Shown: one piece after another, positions 36,474 to 49,975 of the stretch
How positions within the stretch are numbered: position 1 is the stretch's first letter
Layout of the letters: every line of letters starts with the position of its first letter
Origin: Sphagnum compactum
Lineage: Eukaryota; Bryophyta; Sphagnopsida; Sphagnales
NCBI GenBank assembly: GCA_965153455.1
Contig: OZ234504.1
Location: 4,898,001 to 4,962,000 of the forward strand
Direction of reading: 5' to 3'
Length of the DNA: 64,000 bases
The notes under the pieces: model-generated
The model's input: only the letters and a program-made list of their open reading frames with translations
Database searches by the model: none
Told to the model about the DNA's origin: nothing
Position numbers and translations under genes: made by a program

Positions 36474-39400
36474 GTAATTTTGTTTAAGTGACTGTTTTTG
36501 ATCTAAACAATATCAACACAAAAAAAAATTCATAATTTTTTTTGCATGTTATATGGTAAAGCATAATCCAAACAATAATTTTTTTTTAAAATGAAGTTTT
36601 TTAATGTATCTATAGTTCCTTGAATTTAAATAATTAATTTAAAAAAATAATATTGTACAACATTTACTTTGTGAAAATATAAATCCTAACGCCCAAACAC
36701 CAAAACTTAAACCCAAATCAAATGCATCACGTTTTGGGAGGTATATATCATGATATTCAACTTTAAAAAGCCCAAAAAAAGCTTATCATAACATGTTTTC
36801 ACCTTTATCATCTCTATTGTTACACAACAATTGCTAAAATTGAAGTACACAAATGATTTCATAAGTGCCCAAGTGATTAACTAAAATAAAAATTTGGTTT
36901 GACCTCCATTATCATTACTAGGCTAGAAGGTCATATTTTGTTAATTAATGTCCATGTTTTTAAAAACTTATTCGCTTTTAACAATTTTTTTTTGAACCAA
37001 GCCCTTAATTCCAAAAAGCTTAAGCCCTTGGGAGGTCATTTTCACTATTGAAAAAGTTTAAAATAATTTTACACACAAATTAAGAGATAGGGAGAAACAT
37101 CATTAAATTTGAAGAACATAATGTAAAGTAGCCCCCTAAAAAATTTCAAAACATTTACCACATATGTGAGCAAGATCAAATGTGTCGAATGTGTTAATTT
37201 AAAGGGGGGGGGCACATTGTTGCAAAAGTTTGATTCTCAAAAAATGAAATTGGTGAAGCCCCGCCCATGCAGTTAAACCTTGCACCAAAGGTGTACGTCA
37301 AAACTATTACATGCTTAAATTTCAACTCAAGTGGGGCCATAATGAATTAGATCCACCAACCAAGTAATTCAACACTTGCAATGAATGACCTTCCATGTGG
37401 GGTAGCAATTGCCCAAATAACATTTAATCCATCACACTCCATGAAAAAACGAAAATAATAATGATTGATTAATTAGTCACCACTTACTACACTCCACCCA
37501 ATGACAACAAGATTGGGAATGTTGATTTGGGGGTGGGCTCTAGCCCTTCCATGAAAAAAAGTGGTTGCATGGGTTTTTTTGACAAACCCTTCTAAATTTA
37601 CCTTTTTGTTCTTGTTTAGTAAACCAATAAAAAAAATATTCAACTTGTGCACCCAAACCAATTTTATTTTTAAAACTATCTAAATTTATGTCATCCAAAC
37701 ATTTGACCCATTTAAATTCTAATAAAAACACCAAATATAACTTTATAAACATTTAGGGTTCAATTAGGCACATCTAGGTTATTACATACAATGAAGGTGG
37801 TGGCTACATACACAAAAATTCAAAACCTACAATATTTGAATTTCCAATTTTGCAAATGTTTTTTCTTTAGTTTTGAGCATATTTTACAACATGGTGATTT
37901 TAGTTTTAACATCTGGAAGTTTCATTGTGTGCAGTTCTTTTCATCATTTGGTATAATTTGATCTTCCTCTTTGACCCCTATTGTCTTTTCATTTTCTAGC
38001 TCCTAACCTTCACCTTCAATTCTCTAATCAATACCTCACCTTTTTATAGCTTTGGCTTTAATTTAAATCTTCAATTTTCATCTATTATGCCATTTGTTGC
38101 CAACTTGTTCGCAAACTCAATAAAACCTTGTGCAATTTTCACATTTACTTCTAATTCTTAAACATAGCTATCTAGAGCTTTTACTTGTTGCAGATACATG
38201 CATGATACAACAAACATAGTAATTAAGAATTTAAAATTGTGAATTGCCTTGATGCTTTTCATTTAACCAATCCTTCCATTCACTTATCTAGATATTCATA
38301 TCAAAATGCACAACTATGAGAAACATGGACATCTTAATTCAATATCCTTATATACCATTATGTTTTGACCCATAATTGTTTTCCATGATTTGATTGCATT
38401 TACATTATGAAAATGTCTTTAAAACATGGTATCATTATACCAATCATCTATTGTGGTGGTAACATTACAACAAATTATGACCTAAAAATTCTCCCCATTC
38501 AATTAGGCTAATGTGGATTAAACCTAAGCAAGATACATGTCATCTTTTTAGGATTTATGAAGCAAGTTAGACCACTGATGCACATTTAGGTGGTTTGATG
38601 TTTGCAAACACATACTTCTTTCCATTGTCCATCCAAAATCATAATCTTCGTGGTTTGAATTCAATGAGTTTTTCTTTCAAATTAAGACTACAGTTGATAC
38701 TTTTCACCTACTTTGATTCCTTTGCTACAACTTCAATTTGCATTGTTTGGATCTATTCCCCTGAAGCCCTTTCTAAAAGTTTTGTAGTTGTGTGCAACTA
38801 ATTGTTTTCCCAACAAACCTAATCTAAGTAAATAAATTTTTAAAACAAAAAATGGTGTGAAATAAACATCATTAAAATGCATCAAAATTAGTTCAAAATA
38901 CATGCCCTTTCTTGGCCAAAGGATATGTTTATTTGACAACATGATTTTAAGAACATAAATATTTATAACCAAGAAAAACATAAAAATATATATTCATGAT
39001 CACAAAATCCAAAGCACTATCATTGTTCATATTTAATAAATAACACTTCAACATTGAAAAAGGGAACATATCATTAGAAGGAATAAAACACCTTAGCTAC
39101 CATGATTTAATGACAAGTTGTCATTTAAGCTCCCATTCATTGAGTGTTGCAAATGACTTCCTTTTCCAAACCATTCATAGGATTTCAAAGGCAATTGGGT
39201 TCCATTGTTCTTATCGTCATAAAACAAAGTCGCTACATGTGGAACTAAAGTCATCATACATTACAAACAAAAGAGTAAATTGAATGCATGTTTGGAGTCT
39301 ATATTTGTAGATGATATCAGAATATTACAAATATGACCATATTAACAAAAACAATAAAGAACACTACCCACCCAACTTTACAATATTGCTTTTAATTTTA

Positions 39401-42164
39401 CATACACAAAAATTCAAATCTCCCAAAAAAGTTCATTTGTTAATTGCATTGAACTGATCATTTAGATTTTTTAAAAACATAATCACAGTTGTTATCAAAT
39501 GTGAAATCATTACAATATATCACATTTGTACACAAAGAAAACAATATATACAAATGTCATGTTCTCTCAGAGGTCATCATTTGAACAATGGCAATCATAG
39601 CCACCCCATATGTTGTCATAATGGTAGTCTACATATTAAAATTTTGTACTCTCTTTACATTCATCAATTTTTGCAAAAACAAAAAAATTGGCTTTAAAAC
39701 TCCTTTCATTACTCTCCTTTCAACCAATATTATGAGCACAAACATAAAATTAAACTCAATCACACATCTTGGTAATAAAATAATCACTAAACACATGTGA
39801 AAAAATTAGAAAAATACAATCAATGCATAAGTGAAAGCATAATCAAGTATACATTTTGTGATCCTTGTCAAGAAAATTTTAAAGTAACCATAAATTAAAC
39901 CTTAACATGTTAAATTTAAAGATATTATTTATTTCAATGATCAATATGAACATATTTTTTGAATTTATGTCAATGATATTGAAAAATCAAATGCTTAAAC
40001 TAGATTTAAGTAGATTTCTAAAAAATTCAAGTAATTTTTTCAAAAAATTCTAGGTTGTTTGAAAAAACAAAGTAGGCTTCAAGTAGATGAAATATTGAAT
40101 TTTTTTACTTTTTTGGTTAATGGCCATCTAAATTTTATTTATGCATTTTCAACTTCCAAGGTAAAAGTGATAATATATCACTATTTTAGTGTTAAAATAT
40201 TTTTGAACACAATTCCACTAGTCAATTTCAAGAATACTTTTGACCTACTTTTAGTATACTAAAGTTTTTCAAACTCTGTATACAACATGTTATGAATTCA
40301 ATATCAAACACCATAGTGGTTTAACAATGATCAAAAAGGTTTTGATTTTACATTCTTGGATTTGTGTAGAAATATGACTGCAATTACTCACAACCCTTTT
40401 TGTGTATACTTCATTGTGCTTTCACCACATGGCCCACAATTTTTGACAAATGAAATGATGTCATTGTTCAAGCTATGAAATAACATTTATTTAAAAAGGT
40501 GCCAATTTCCATAGGTTTCTAACCCTATTATGCTCCTACATATTTCTTTCAAGAGGTTATTTACCATAGATAGTTACTTTAAACATACTGATTAGGCAAA
40601 ATAAAAAAAGTTACACATTAAGACCCAATTCATTAATGAAACATGTTTATATATGAAAACTAAACATGTGTTCAACATGAATGGAATTCAAACAATGTTG
40701 AATGGATTCAACATACCAACACACAAATGAACACCATTGTTTAAAAACTTTATGGGCATTGGCAACCTTTGATCTTACAATTGTAAATAAGTAAAAACCC
40801 AACCACCTTCTTTTTTTGTCATTAACTAATGCATTTGAGATAATGCATCTCATATAGACGAGTTGTAAAAATTTCCACTGAATAATGAACAATCTATAGA
40901 CGACTTTTGTATTAGTGTCAAATCAACAAAATAACATGGGAGCAAAAGTATTATGAGTTTCCTACATCCAAAACAAATAGAAAAAGTTATATGTATACTA
41001 ATCTATCTTTGTCTTGTAAATCCTTCAGTTTGGCATAATGATCTAGATATGACACTTTTAGAACCATTGTCATCTTTGTGTTCACTATGGTTAACCCATC
41101 ACCTTTACAATTGATTCACCTCTTATTCACTTTTGACACTTGTTAATTCTTCATGTTGATGGTTTGTTCAACTCCTCCTCATCTTGCTCTTCATCACAAT
41201 ATCATTTGCCACCTTACACATGCATTCCCTTCATATTAACTAATCCATTCATAACCCATTTCATCAATTTGCTAAACACCATCCTTACCACGAGCTACCT
41301 TAAAATCTCCTTGAACACCCCAATAAATATCCTTCATAACAATTTTTAACCTCATATTTCACTGTCATAATCTCATTCCTCTAATCTTTCAAAATAATTT
41401 TAACTCTCTTGCTTTGTTGTAAATTGTCATTTTGCACAACTTATCATTGTTCAAGATCATTTAAAGAAGATTTCAAAACTTGTTTTTTGTCTACATCTTC
41501 AAGTAACCTTGAAACATGTTATTGTTAACACTATGTCCAACATCCTTGGGTAGTACCATTAGGAACATCACACTTAAATTTTCTTGGATCCATTGAACTT
41601 TGAAAAATCATAGGAAATATTTTAATAAATTTCTTCATAAATGTTTTTAATGAGTACATTTATTTGGTCCCATAGATTTTGAAACTTAAAAAATCAAGAA
41701 TATTATGTATTTGATGTTCCTAATCATTGCATTTAGAAAAAGTTTAAGGAATGTAGCATTGGTTTTTTTCTTTGAATTTTTTGATTAGGACCACAAATTT
41801 GAAACATGATTTGAGATCTTTCTTAGGAATTTTTTTCTTGAGGTAATTTGAAAATCATTTTATTTTAAAGTTGTAATTAAGCAATTAATTGAATTATAAT
41901 TTAGTGATGAATTTCCAAAGTTAAGGTTATTAATTTATGAAGGGGCAATTTTAAATAGGAATATAAATTTTTAACAATTTTCATTAGTACAAAATTGGAT
42001 TCATTAGCCTAAATCATTATGGGACTTTAAAAGTGAAATAAGTTCACTTCACTTTAGTGATTTCACCTTGGTTAAAGTTATTTCACTACAATATCATTAT
42101 GTAAACATCGTGTTTTACTACTAGTTGACATAATTCATTATTATAATTTAGTGTGGTAAATAGG
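36474..42164. other. Long AT-rich spacer
   Basis: No domain, splice series or RNA gene recognised over 5.7 kb. Open frames are short and dominated by Ile, Phe, Asn and Lys. Homopolymer runs are common. Likely decayed repeats. Confidence 0.6.
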
Positions 42165-43610
42165 TTTATTTTTATGTTGTTGTTTTAAATATCCTATGTT
42201 ATTTTATGATATACCCTATATTATTTTAAGCTACCTTAATTATTTTAGCTTATACCTTCAATTATTATAAGTTATTATAGGCTATTATAAATTATTATAC
42301 CTTAAATTATTATACGTTATTCTACCTTAAAGTATCCTAGCTAGCTTACTATAGGCTTTTTACTTTGAATTATTTTAAATTAAATTATTTAACTAACCTT
42401 AGGCTATACCTTATGTTATTTATTTTTAAGTTAATATATGTTATTTCAAGTTATACTTTAGGTTATTCAAGGTCATTTTACTTTATGTTATTATAGGTTA
42501 TTTTATCCTAAATACAAAATTTACAATAATCTAAAATAAAATATAATGACCTAAGGTAAAAAAACATAGAATAGCCAATAATAGCCTATGAAATGTTTTT
42601 TAGAATAACCTACAATAAAATAACCATGAATAGGTTATGATAATATAACTTAGAATAACAAAAAATAACCACCAATAGTCACCAATAAAATAGCCACCAA
42701 CGGTCATTAATAAAATAACCATTAATAGCCATCAATAAAATAACCATCAATAAAATAACCATCAACTAAATAGCCACCAATAAAATAGCCATCAACAGCC
42801 ACCAATAAAATAACCATCAATATCCACCAATAAGATAACCACCAATGGCCTACAATAGAATAGCCAAAAATAATGATTAATAAAATAGCCACCAATAGCT
42901 TATGGTAATTTAGGCACCAATAGCCATCAATAGCCATTAATAAAATAGCCACCAATAGTCGTCAACATAATAACCACTGAAAACCACTAATAGCCTATGA
43001 TAATTTAACCTAAAATAATCACTAATATCCAACAATAGAATATTCACCAATAGCCATTTATAGCCTATGGTAATTTAGCCTAAAATAACCACCAATATAA
43101 TAGTACTAGTAGCCATTAATAGAATAGTCACCAATAATTATTGATAGAATATCCATTAATAGCCATCAATAAAATAATCAACAATAACCACCAATAAAAT
43201 ATATAGGCACCAATAGAATAGGCACCAATAGACACCAATAAAATAACCAATAATAACCACTAATAAAATAATTACAAATAACTTATGTTAATATAACTTA
43301 GAATAACCAATAATAACATAAAGTGAAATTATTTTTAATAACCAAAAGTAACCAACAATAACCTCACATAGCCAAAAATAACATAAAATAGCCAAAAATA
43401 ACTTACAATAGTTGAAAATAACCTAAGGTGAAAATAGCCTAAAATAATCAAAAGTAATTTAGAATAACCAAAAATAACTTAAGGTGAAATAATTAAAAAT
43501 AAGTAAAAAAAAAAAAAAACTATAAATAATGTAGGGTGAAATAACTTAGAACAATGAAAAATAGCGTTAAAATAGTTGAAAGTAACTTAACATAAGTAGT
43601 ATTACTATAT
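42165..43610. repeat. Degenerate satellite-like block with foldback halves
   Basis: From about 42165 to 42500 the + strand repeats T-rich motifs such as TTATTATAGGTTATTTTA. From about 42520 to 43610 it repeats the reverse-complement theme, such as AATAACCACCAATAAAATAGCC, dozens of times with unit lengths of about 7 to 16 bases. The two halves therefore face each other around 42510. Short open frames here (for example about 42722-42955 on -) encode only repetitive GYFIDGY-type peptide and are by-products. Confidence 0.8.
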
Positions 43611-46600
43611 TAATAAAACAATTATCCATTTATTAAATTTTTTTTTTTCAAAAAACTGGTCATTGAAATGTCATTGAATAGTAATATTCAAAAAAAAAAA
43701 ATTATTCAAATGATTTTACACTTTCAAAAGGAAATAAATGTAATTATGTACATTATTGAAAAAAAATTTAAATTAAACTTTAATATTTTCATTTGGACAA
43801 AATTTCAAGAATATATGAATTTTCCAAGTTTGGGTTTTTGTAATGTTTAAAATGAAATAGTTGATAAATAAAATGCAATATAATACATTATCACAACAAG
43901 TGTGGTAGTTTGATGGTAGGGGTGTTTGCTTTCATCCTAGAGGTCAATGGATCAAATTTCATAAATGTTGTGTTTGTGGTCAATAATGGGAAGTTGACCA
44001 AATATTCTCCTCTTTAATTCCTTAGAATAAGTGCCTATTTAGGTTGATTACATGGCCTATGTATCTAGGTTATGTTTTTAACCTAGCCTAGGTAGTGACA
44101 GGTGTAATAATTGATAGGCTGAAAATCATTAAATTATCAATAATATTAAATATTACATTAAATATTAAATAATTTAAATTTAATTGATTTTCATGCTGCC
44201 CAATTAATTAACTAGCAAATGAAATGGCTTGATAAATTTGTATTTCACTAAGTACTAATGGACCAATTCACTGTTTGTAGCAATTTCACCATGGTAAAAA
44301 TGTCTAAATTCACTCAAAATCTAATGAAACTTAAAACGAACTAAAATGCATTTTGGTGTAGTGTTTCAAATTTTTTAATTCCAAAATAATTCTCAAACCA
44401 TATATTAGTGCATTCAATTGATAAACATGAGAAAAAATAAATTTATAGTTGTGAAAACATTTAAAGTAAAGGGCCCAAAAAAATGATTTAACAGTTTTTC
44501 ATTTTTTTACGATTCCTTGAGGTGGTTCTTAGTGATACCACCCAAGGATGGGTTTGCCTAGAACAACACAATAAAATGCCAACATTTGAACTTAGTCTTT
44601 CCCACCTTTCACAATTCACTTTTTAAATTATGTTTTCACATAAACTATTCAGTTTTATTTGATTGTTGCCATTATAGGACTTGTTAAATTACTCATGGAC
44701 ATTTTGCATATTTTGTATGTGGACATTGAAGATGAATTCACAATGTATGCGACCACAAGCTTGATCCATAAGGTCATGCTTGGCGCCCTAATGCCACCCC
44801 ATATGGCCCGATTTTTCATTGGGTTCAACATCACCAATGTTAGCATATGGTTGGACCTCTATTTTAACTAGGTGAAACTATTGCTTGAAAACTTGCATAA
44901 TAGTAATGGACAACCTATACAAATGATAAAAAAGATGCTCCAAGCATTAGCACTAGTGATGTCCCCCACCCAAATGTGTCACCATTGGCACCAAAATCAA
45001 TAAGGTTGAATGGGAAAAACATGTTCCACCAATGAAACAACAACAAGACCACATGTACAAAATTGCATGCATACCCATGGTGAGATCTATGTTGAGCAGA
45101 ACATTAACCCATTGGGTAGATATTAACAACATCGTATAAGGCCATTGTTTCACATGCGATCGAATGCAAATTTCAACCCTTTAGATATCACTTCAAACTA
45201 CATCTTAGGGAGGTCACTCCTTGCATATTTTAGAAAGCACTTGAGGCAAAAAGATGTTTTTTAATATGCTATGAAATAATGACTTATACTTAACATATTT
45301 TAAATATATATTTTAAATAAATTATTAGTAGCCTATTTACATTTAATTAAATTTTAATTTTTACTTCTTAAAAATAAGTTGCACCTTTTTTTTTTTGCAT
45401 GCCATTTGTAATAAAATGGAAGTGACCTCCCTGGGAGCTACATGTGATTTTTAATAGCTTTCACAAATATCTAGTTGATAGATTTGAACGTAAACACATA
45501 ACCATGCTACAAACCATTGGACCTAAAGGTTATAATATTAACCTACAAGGCATGCAATTATCAGATAGTAAATATTGGCAGTCTTTTGATGAAATATTTT
45601 GTGACACATTTTGAAACATAAATATATTATGTAAATCTCTTTGTACATAGGTTGAATGAAATATGTATATTGGTTACCATAAAAGGGGGCGAAAAAAAGC
45701 CATTATAACAACATTCAAAAAACTATTATAAACTATAACCATACATCATATAACCCAATTCGATAGCTCATTACAAATGCCTACAACCATCATACATGTT
45801 AATCCACATGATTAGTTGATTGAACTTTTCATATCGTGTCATTTGAATTTACAAAACCCAAACATTTGCTTATTTTGAAACCATCCCATTTTGCAACATT
45901 CGTGGCTATTAGTTGACTCTTTGAGCATTGTCCATTGAAACTTCTCATTTACTCACAAATCATTTTATTTTTTAAAATTAAGTTTTGTAGTCAAAATGGC
46001 CATCGCCGAGAGGAAGATTAAGAAAATAATTCTTTTTGACCATGTGACAAATTAAACTTACATGATTAACAATAACAATTACCATGATTTAAAGAAAACC
46101 CATTAGGAAAGCATGGATATTTGTATATCATAGAGTGCCCTAGGTGAAAATAACCCCCACACTAAAATCATGACCAAAATCCCAAAATACTTGCTTCTCA
46201 ATATCATAAATATCCCAAATGCAACCATCATCATTATGAATGTGACCTCTTATTGAACATGTCAAACATACTAGTTCAGCTTGAACCCACATTAATCCTA
46301 CAATTTTATTTTTTCTCAACCCTAAACCTAATTTCATTTCATTGGTTGCTTCCACCCGCCAACCCGGCCCTTGGGCAATTAAAGAAGTTTAGTCACCTTT
46401 GGACTATGTTGAGGGGGTATTATTATGCTCGGGTGTATTTGGCTTGAGCACAATGACCTTGCCTTTAATTGAGATAGGTAACTTGGAGCTAAGATCGAGA
46501 GAGTGACTTGGGAGGGCTTTTAGGATTATGGTAGGCTCCTTAACCTCCTCCCACTTATTAGGGACAATCTTGAACCCTTCCAACATTAATGGATGAAATG

Positions 46601-46794
46601 ATAAAGTTAATGAACATTTAGAGGACTGGAAAAAAAAAGAAAAAAAGAACATCATTTTTTAGAGAAAAAATTCTAATAATTTCTTTCCAATTTTGACATA
46701 GTAAAATCCAATGTGGATGTGGTAAATTAGAACTTGGAGTTGATACACTTTAAGGTAAACACAATAAACTGCAGTGTTAACTTGGTAGTAAGTC
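43611..46794. other. AT-rich spacer
   Basis: No gene recognised. A short open frame at 44659-44871 and its reverse partner carry no family signature. Confidence 0.55.
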
Positions 46795-46797
46795 TAA

Positions 46798-47010
46798 ACG
46801 TGCATTCACACTTAGTGTTAAGGAGTCTAGTATTAAGTCCCCTAACACCAAGCTAGTCGTTTAGGACCTAAACCTATTTACCACAAAGTTTTTATGTTAA
46901 GTTAACATTCACTTAATATTCAACAAGCACCCATTTAACATTGGGTGCCACCTAAGATGCCACCTAGATTTACACCTAACACTAACGTAACATTAGGTGT
47001 GAATGCACCT
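46798..47010. mobile_element. Tourist-like MITE, copy 2
   Basis: A 213-bp element with ends ACGTGCATTCACAC and GTGTGAATGCACCT, flanked by TAA on both sides (46795-46797 and 47011-47013). It shares order and internal blocks with the copy at 31926-32148 in the same orientation, with small indels. Non-coding. Confidence 0.8.
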
Positions 47011-47013
47011 TAA

Positions 47014-47700
47014 GTGCAAAAACTATCTAGGAAAATAAATATGGTTTGTTACTAGGCCCACAATGGACTTTCCACAACTTAATATGGAATTGAAAAAGGT
47101 TTGAGGCACAACTTTTGTGGAAAAAAGGAGCATACCATTTGTGAAAAATACTTCCATGTTCTAGAAGTCACACTTAAAAGAGAACCTCCCAACAATGGAT
47201 GGGGGGTTTTGTTCTCAAGGGGAAAACCTCGCATATGAAGAAAGGACAATCTATCTATGAAGGAAGGTAGTTTGTTTGTTTGTTTGTTTGTCACATTGAG
47301 ATCTCCCAATTCAAATCACGGTGCTTCTTGTCATGCTTTTGATACTCTTAGAAAGGCCTCAATTAGTAAGGGTACACCAAGTTAGTTTCATAATGTTTTG
47401 ATCTATGGTGAAAAAATTGTTGAATATTGAACAATTTTTTTTACTAAAAAAATCATTTAAATCAAAACAAAAAGAATTACAAGAGAATTCGGGCACACTC
47501 TTGGAGTTCTTTGATACCAAACCAAATCACTGAGTAGGATTTAATAAGGTGATTTGGAAATTTGTAGACATGGGCTACAAGAGAGATTGAAATTTGAGTT
47601 TTTTGGGTGATTGGAAATTCAATTAAATTTACGAAAAAAATGGGTTTTGGAAGTGAAAATTAGTTGGGTAACCAATTCGCATTTGGGCCCAAATTCGCAT
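47014..47700. other. Spacer
   Basis: No supported gene. A short TTTG run at about 47273-47290 and one 76-codon minus frame without a signature are all that was seen. Confidence 0.5.
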
Positions 47701-47769
47701 TTCCCTTTGCATTGTCACTAGTGTAAACCAATTCGCATTTGGGTTACACTAGTGACAATGCAAAGGGAA
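47701..47769. repeat. Perfect 26-bp inverted repeat (hairpin)
   Basis: Bases 47701-47726 are the exact reverse complement of 47744-47769, with a 17-base loop ACCAATTCGCATTTGGG. That loop sequence also occurs just to the left at 47671-47687, next to a partial reverse copy. The structure is therefore a nested duplication and inversion, not a simple palindrome. Confidence 0.88.
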
Positions 47770-49860
47770 GTGGGTAAAGAAGAAGATAAAAAAAGGCTGG
47801 TTGCTTACAGAAGGAATGGTGGTCATCCTCCTAAAAAGAATTTTAGACATGAGCCTATTTGCAAACTTATCATCGATCTAGAAACAATATTTGGCCACAA
47901 GCCGATTTGCAGGACTTTACATATGTTCTCCACTTACAAGGCTTTCAAACCAATGTGATTTTTGTATGCTCCATGTTTCACATTTTGCATGGAATGAAGC
48001 AAAGGAAGTTTGAGCTCTGAACAAATATATATATATATATATATTGATCAGACTTTTAATTTTGTCTACCAAAATTGGCAAATGGGTTTTCAGAGATTTA
48101 GGACTGTGTTTGAAATTTCAGAAGATCATTCAATTCAGGTGGGGATTTTGTGTTTTTGATAATTGCTGGGTGTTTCTTCCTTGGAGGAGATAATTGGAGG
48201 CGAGCTTTGGAGAACCAGATGCCACCATCTTATTAGCTCTGATTTTCACCAAGATTTACACAACAGTGTGGCGCTCCATTTTGCTGTAAACTGCTGGTAA
48301 TGTTAATCTCCCCCCCCCCATCAGTATCTGTGAATTGGATTGCTTGTTTTTTGAAATGGGTATTCTTCTTGGAGGATCCTTTGTTGATGATATGCTTGTT
48401 TGTTGGCTCTCCAAAATCTATAATTTGTTTTAAATTTCGTGCCACCTCTGTGCTTCTTGATCTATTATTAAGCACACGCTTGTCGCACCCATATGAGAGT
48501 TTAGTCCTCACCCTTACTTCACCCCCTTGCAAAGCTTTGTATTTTGACCAGTAAATTATCAAACATATGGGAAGTGGTCACCTGGTCACCCAGATCATCT
48601 TCCCAGCGGATTATGATCAGGAAATTTTCAGTTGGGTTTTTGTTCATCTTATGACAACAAGAAGTCCTGGGTTCCAAATTTTTATTTACAGCTTTCATTC
48701 ATGCTGAATCTCTTCCCAGCCGAAAGTCTTCCAATTTTCATTTCTCAGTAAATTTGTTTCACGGGGAAGTTTTTGCGCATCCCAAGTCTTTGCTGATCAA
48801 ATTTTGATACATATCATTGTACAACATCATGAGTAGCATCCCAAAAACACATTCAGAAGATGTTAAGTTGTGTGGTCCCTGTTTTTTTCATATTGTCTCT
48901 CTTTCGTTTCCTTTTTTTAATTCTAAAAAGTGTTAATTTTCTTTTAATCATATGATCAATTAGTCTCTACCCTTGGAAGTACTCAACTTTGCAACCAGTT
49001 GCGTGTTGGAACCAAAAACTAAACAGATTATCTCTTAATGCATATTAGTGCAAGTTATGGTACTTTCGGCAAATGGTAATAGGTACAATGGACCTTTTAG
49101 TCACAATGATCAATTTTGATTCCGTGTACAATGTTTGGCAGCACACAAACTTTCATAGGGCTATTATGGTCAAGGTGGGATTGGAACTTCTGACAAGGGC
49201 CTTGTTCCTTATTACATGGATGGGTGCTTTCCATTAGAGAGCTCCAACTGGTTTGAAAATATATGTAGTTAAATCAATGTTAAGAAAAAAAAAATGGTCA
49301 CTTTGTGGTGAGTCATTGACAGTTCTCATAGCTTTTTCTATTTCATGAATGATGGATGGTAGAGCTATATAAGGTGACTATGAGCTCAACTAGAAGAAAC
49401 AGCAGCTTTTAGACATCCTGCATTTGGTCAATGCTTGAATAGTAGAGTTGTCAAGCAATCATGAATGTGAAATAACTCTCAGAGCTCTTGCATTTGATTA
49501 ATGTTTAACTATGACATCCGTGAATAGATATTTCTATTAGTGAAACACGTTTAATTATCAAATTTCATAATTAATTTTTTTAATAATAATCATTGTTATG
49601 CATGAAGGTCAATGTTGAAATACCCATGTGACACCTAATTTGAGAACCACCTACTACAATGTCAAGGTAGGCTTGTTAATAAAACTTATCTTAGAAAAAA
49701 AGAAAAGTATTCATCCCTTATTCATTTCTCACAACTGTCAACTCGCATTACTGCAATTCGAACTAAAGGAAGATCGAAAAATGGAGCTAAAATTGAAAAA
49801 GTACAAACAAATGAAAAAACAACTCCAAAAATTTAATGTTTAATGATTCAAGAATCTCAT
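47770..49860. other. Spacer with microsatellite and unassigned open frames
   Basis: An AT dinucleotide run lies at about 48025-48044 and a short poly-C run near 48310. Open frames at 47752-47958 (+) and 48233-48562 (both strands) show no family signature and no convincing splice sites. Remainder AT-rich. Confidence 0.45.
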
Positions 49861-49975
49861 TGGTATAAAATGTGAATGCAATTCACAAGTCCCTCGTTAG
49901 TGAACCAATGAATTCATTGCATCCTCACTAAGTCATCATGTTCATTGGGATCGATGAATTCATTCAAGATCCAAT
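49861..49975 (+). repeat. Dispersed repeat, copy in + orientation
   Basis: This block (AAAATGTG, CAATTCAC, GTGAACCA, GCATCCTCACTAAGTC, GATGAATTCA) reappears reversed at 51826-51928 about 2 kb away. Non-coding; possibly a short MITE, although I did not find clear ends. Confidence 0.6.

Noticed and set aside
37205-37212. Poly-G run, and similar poly-C runs near 14050 and 48310
   Set aside because: Short homopolymers common in this spacer; no G-quadruplex pattern of four runs was seen.
42722-42955. Open frame encoding a repetitive hydrophobic peptide (GYFIDGY units)
   Set aside because: It is a direct translation of the degenerate AATARCC satellite, with no independent coding evidence.
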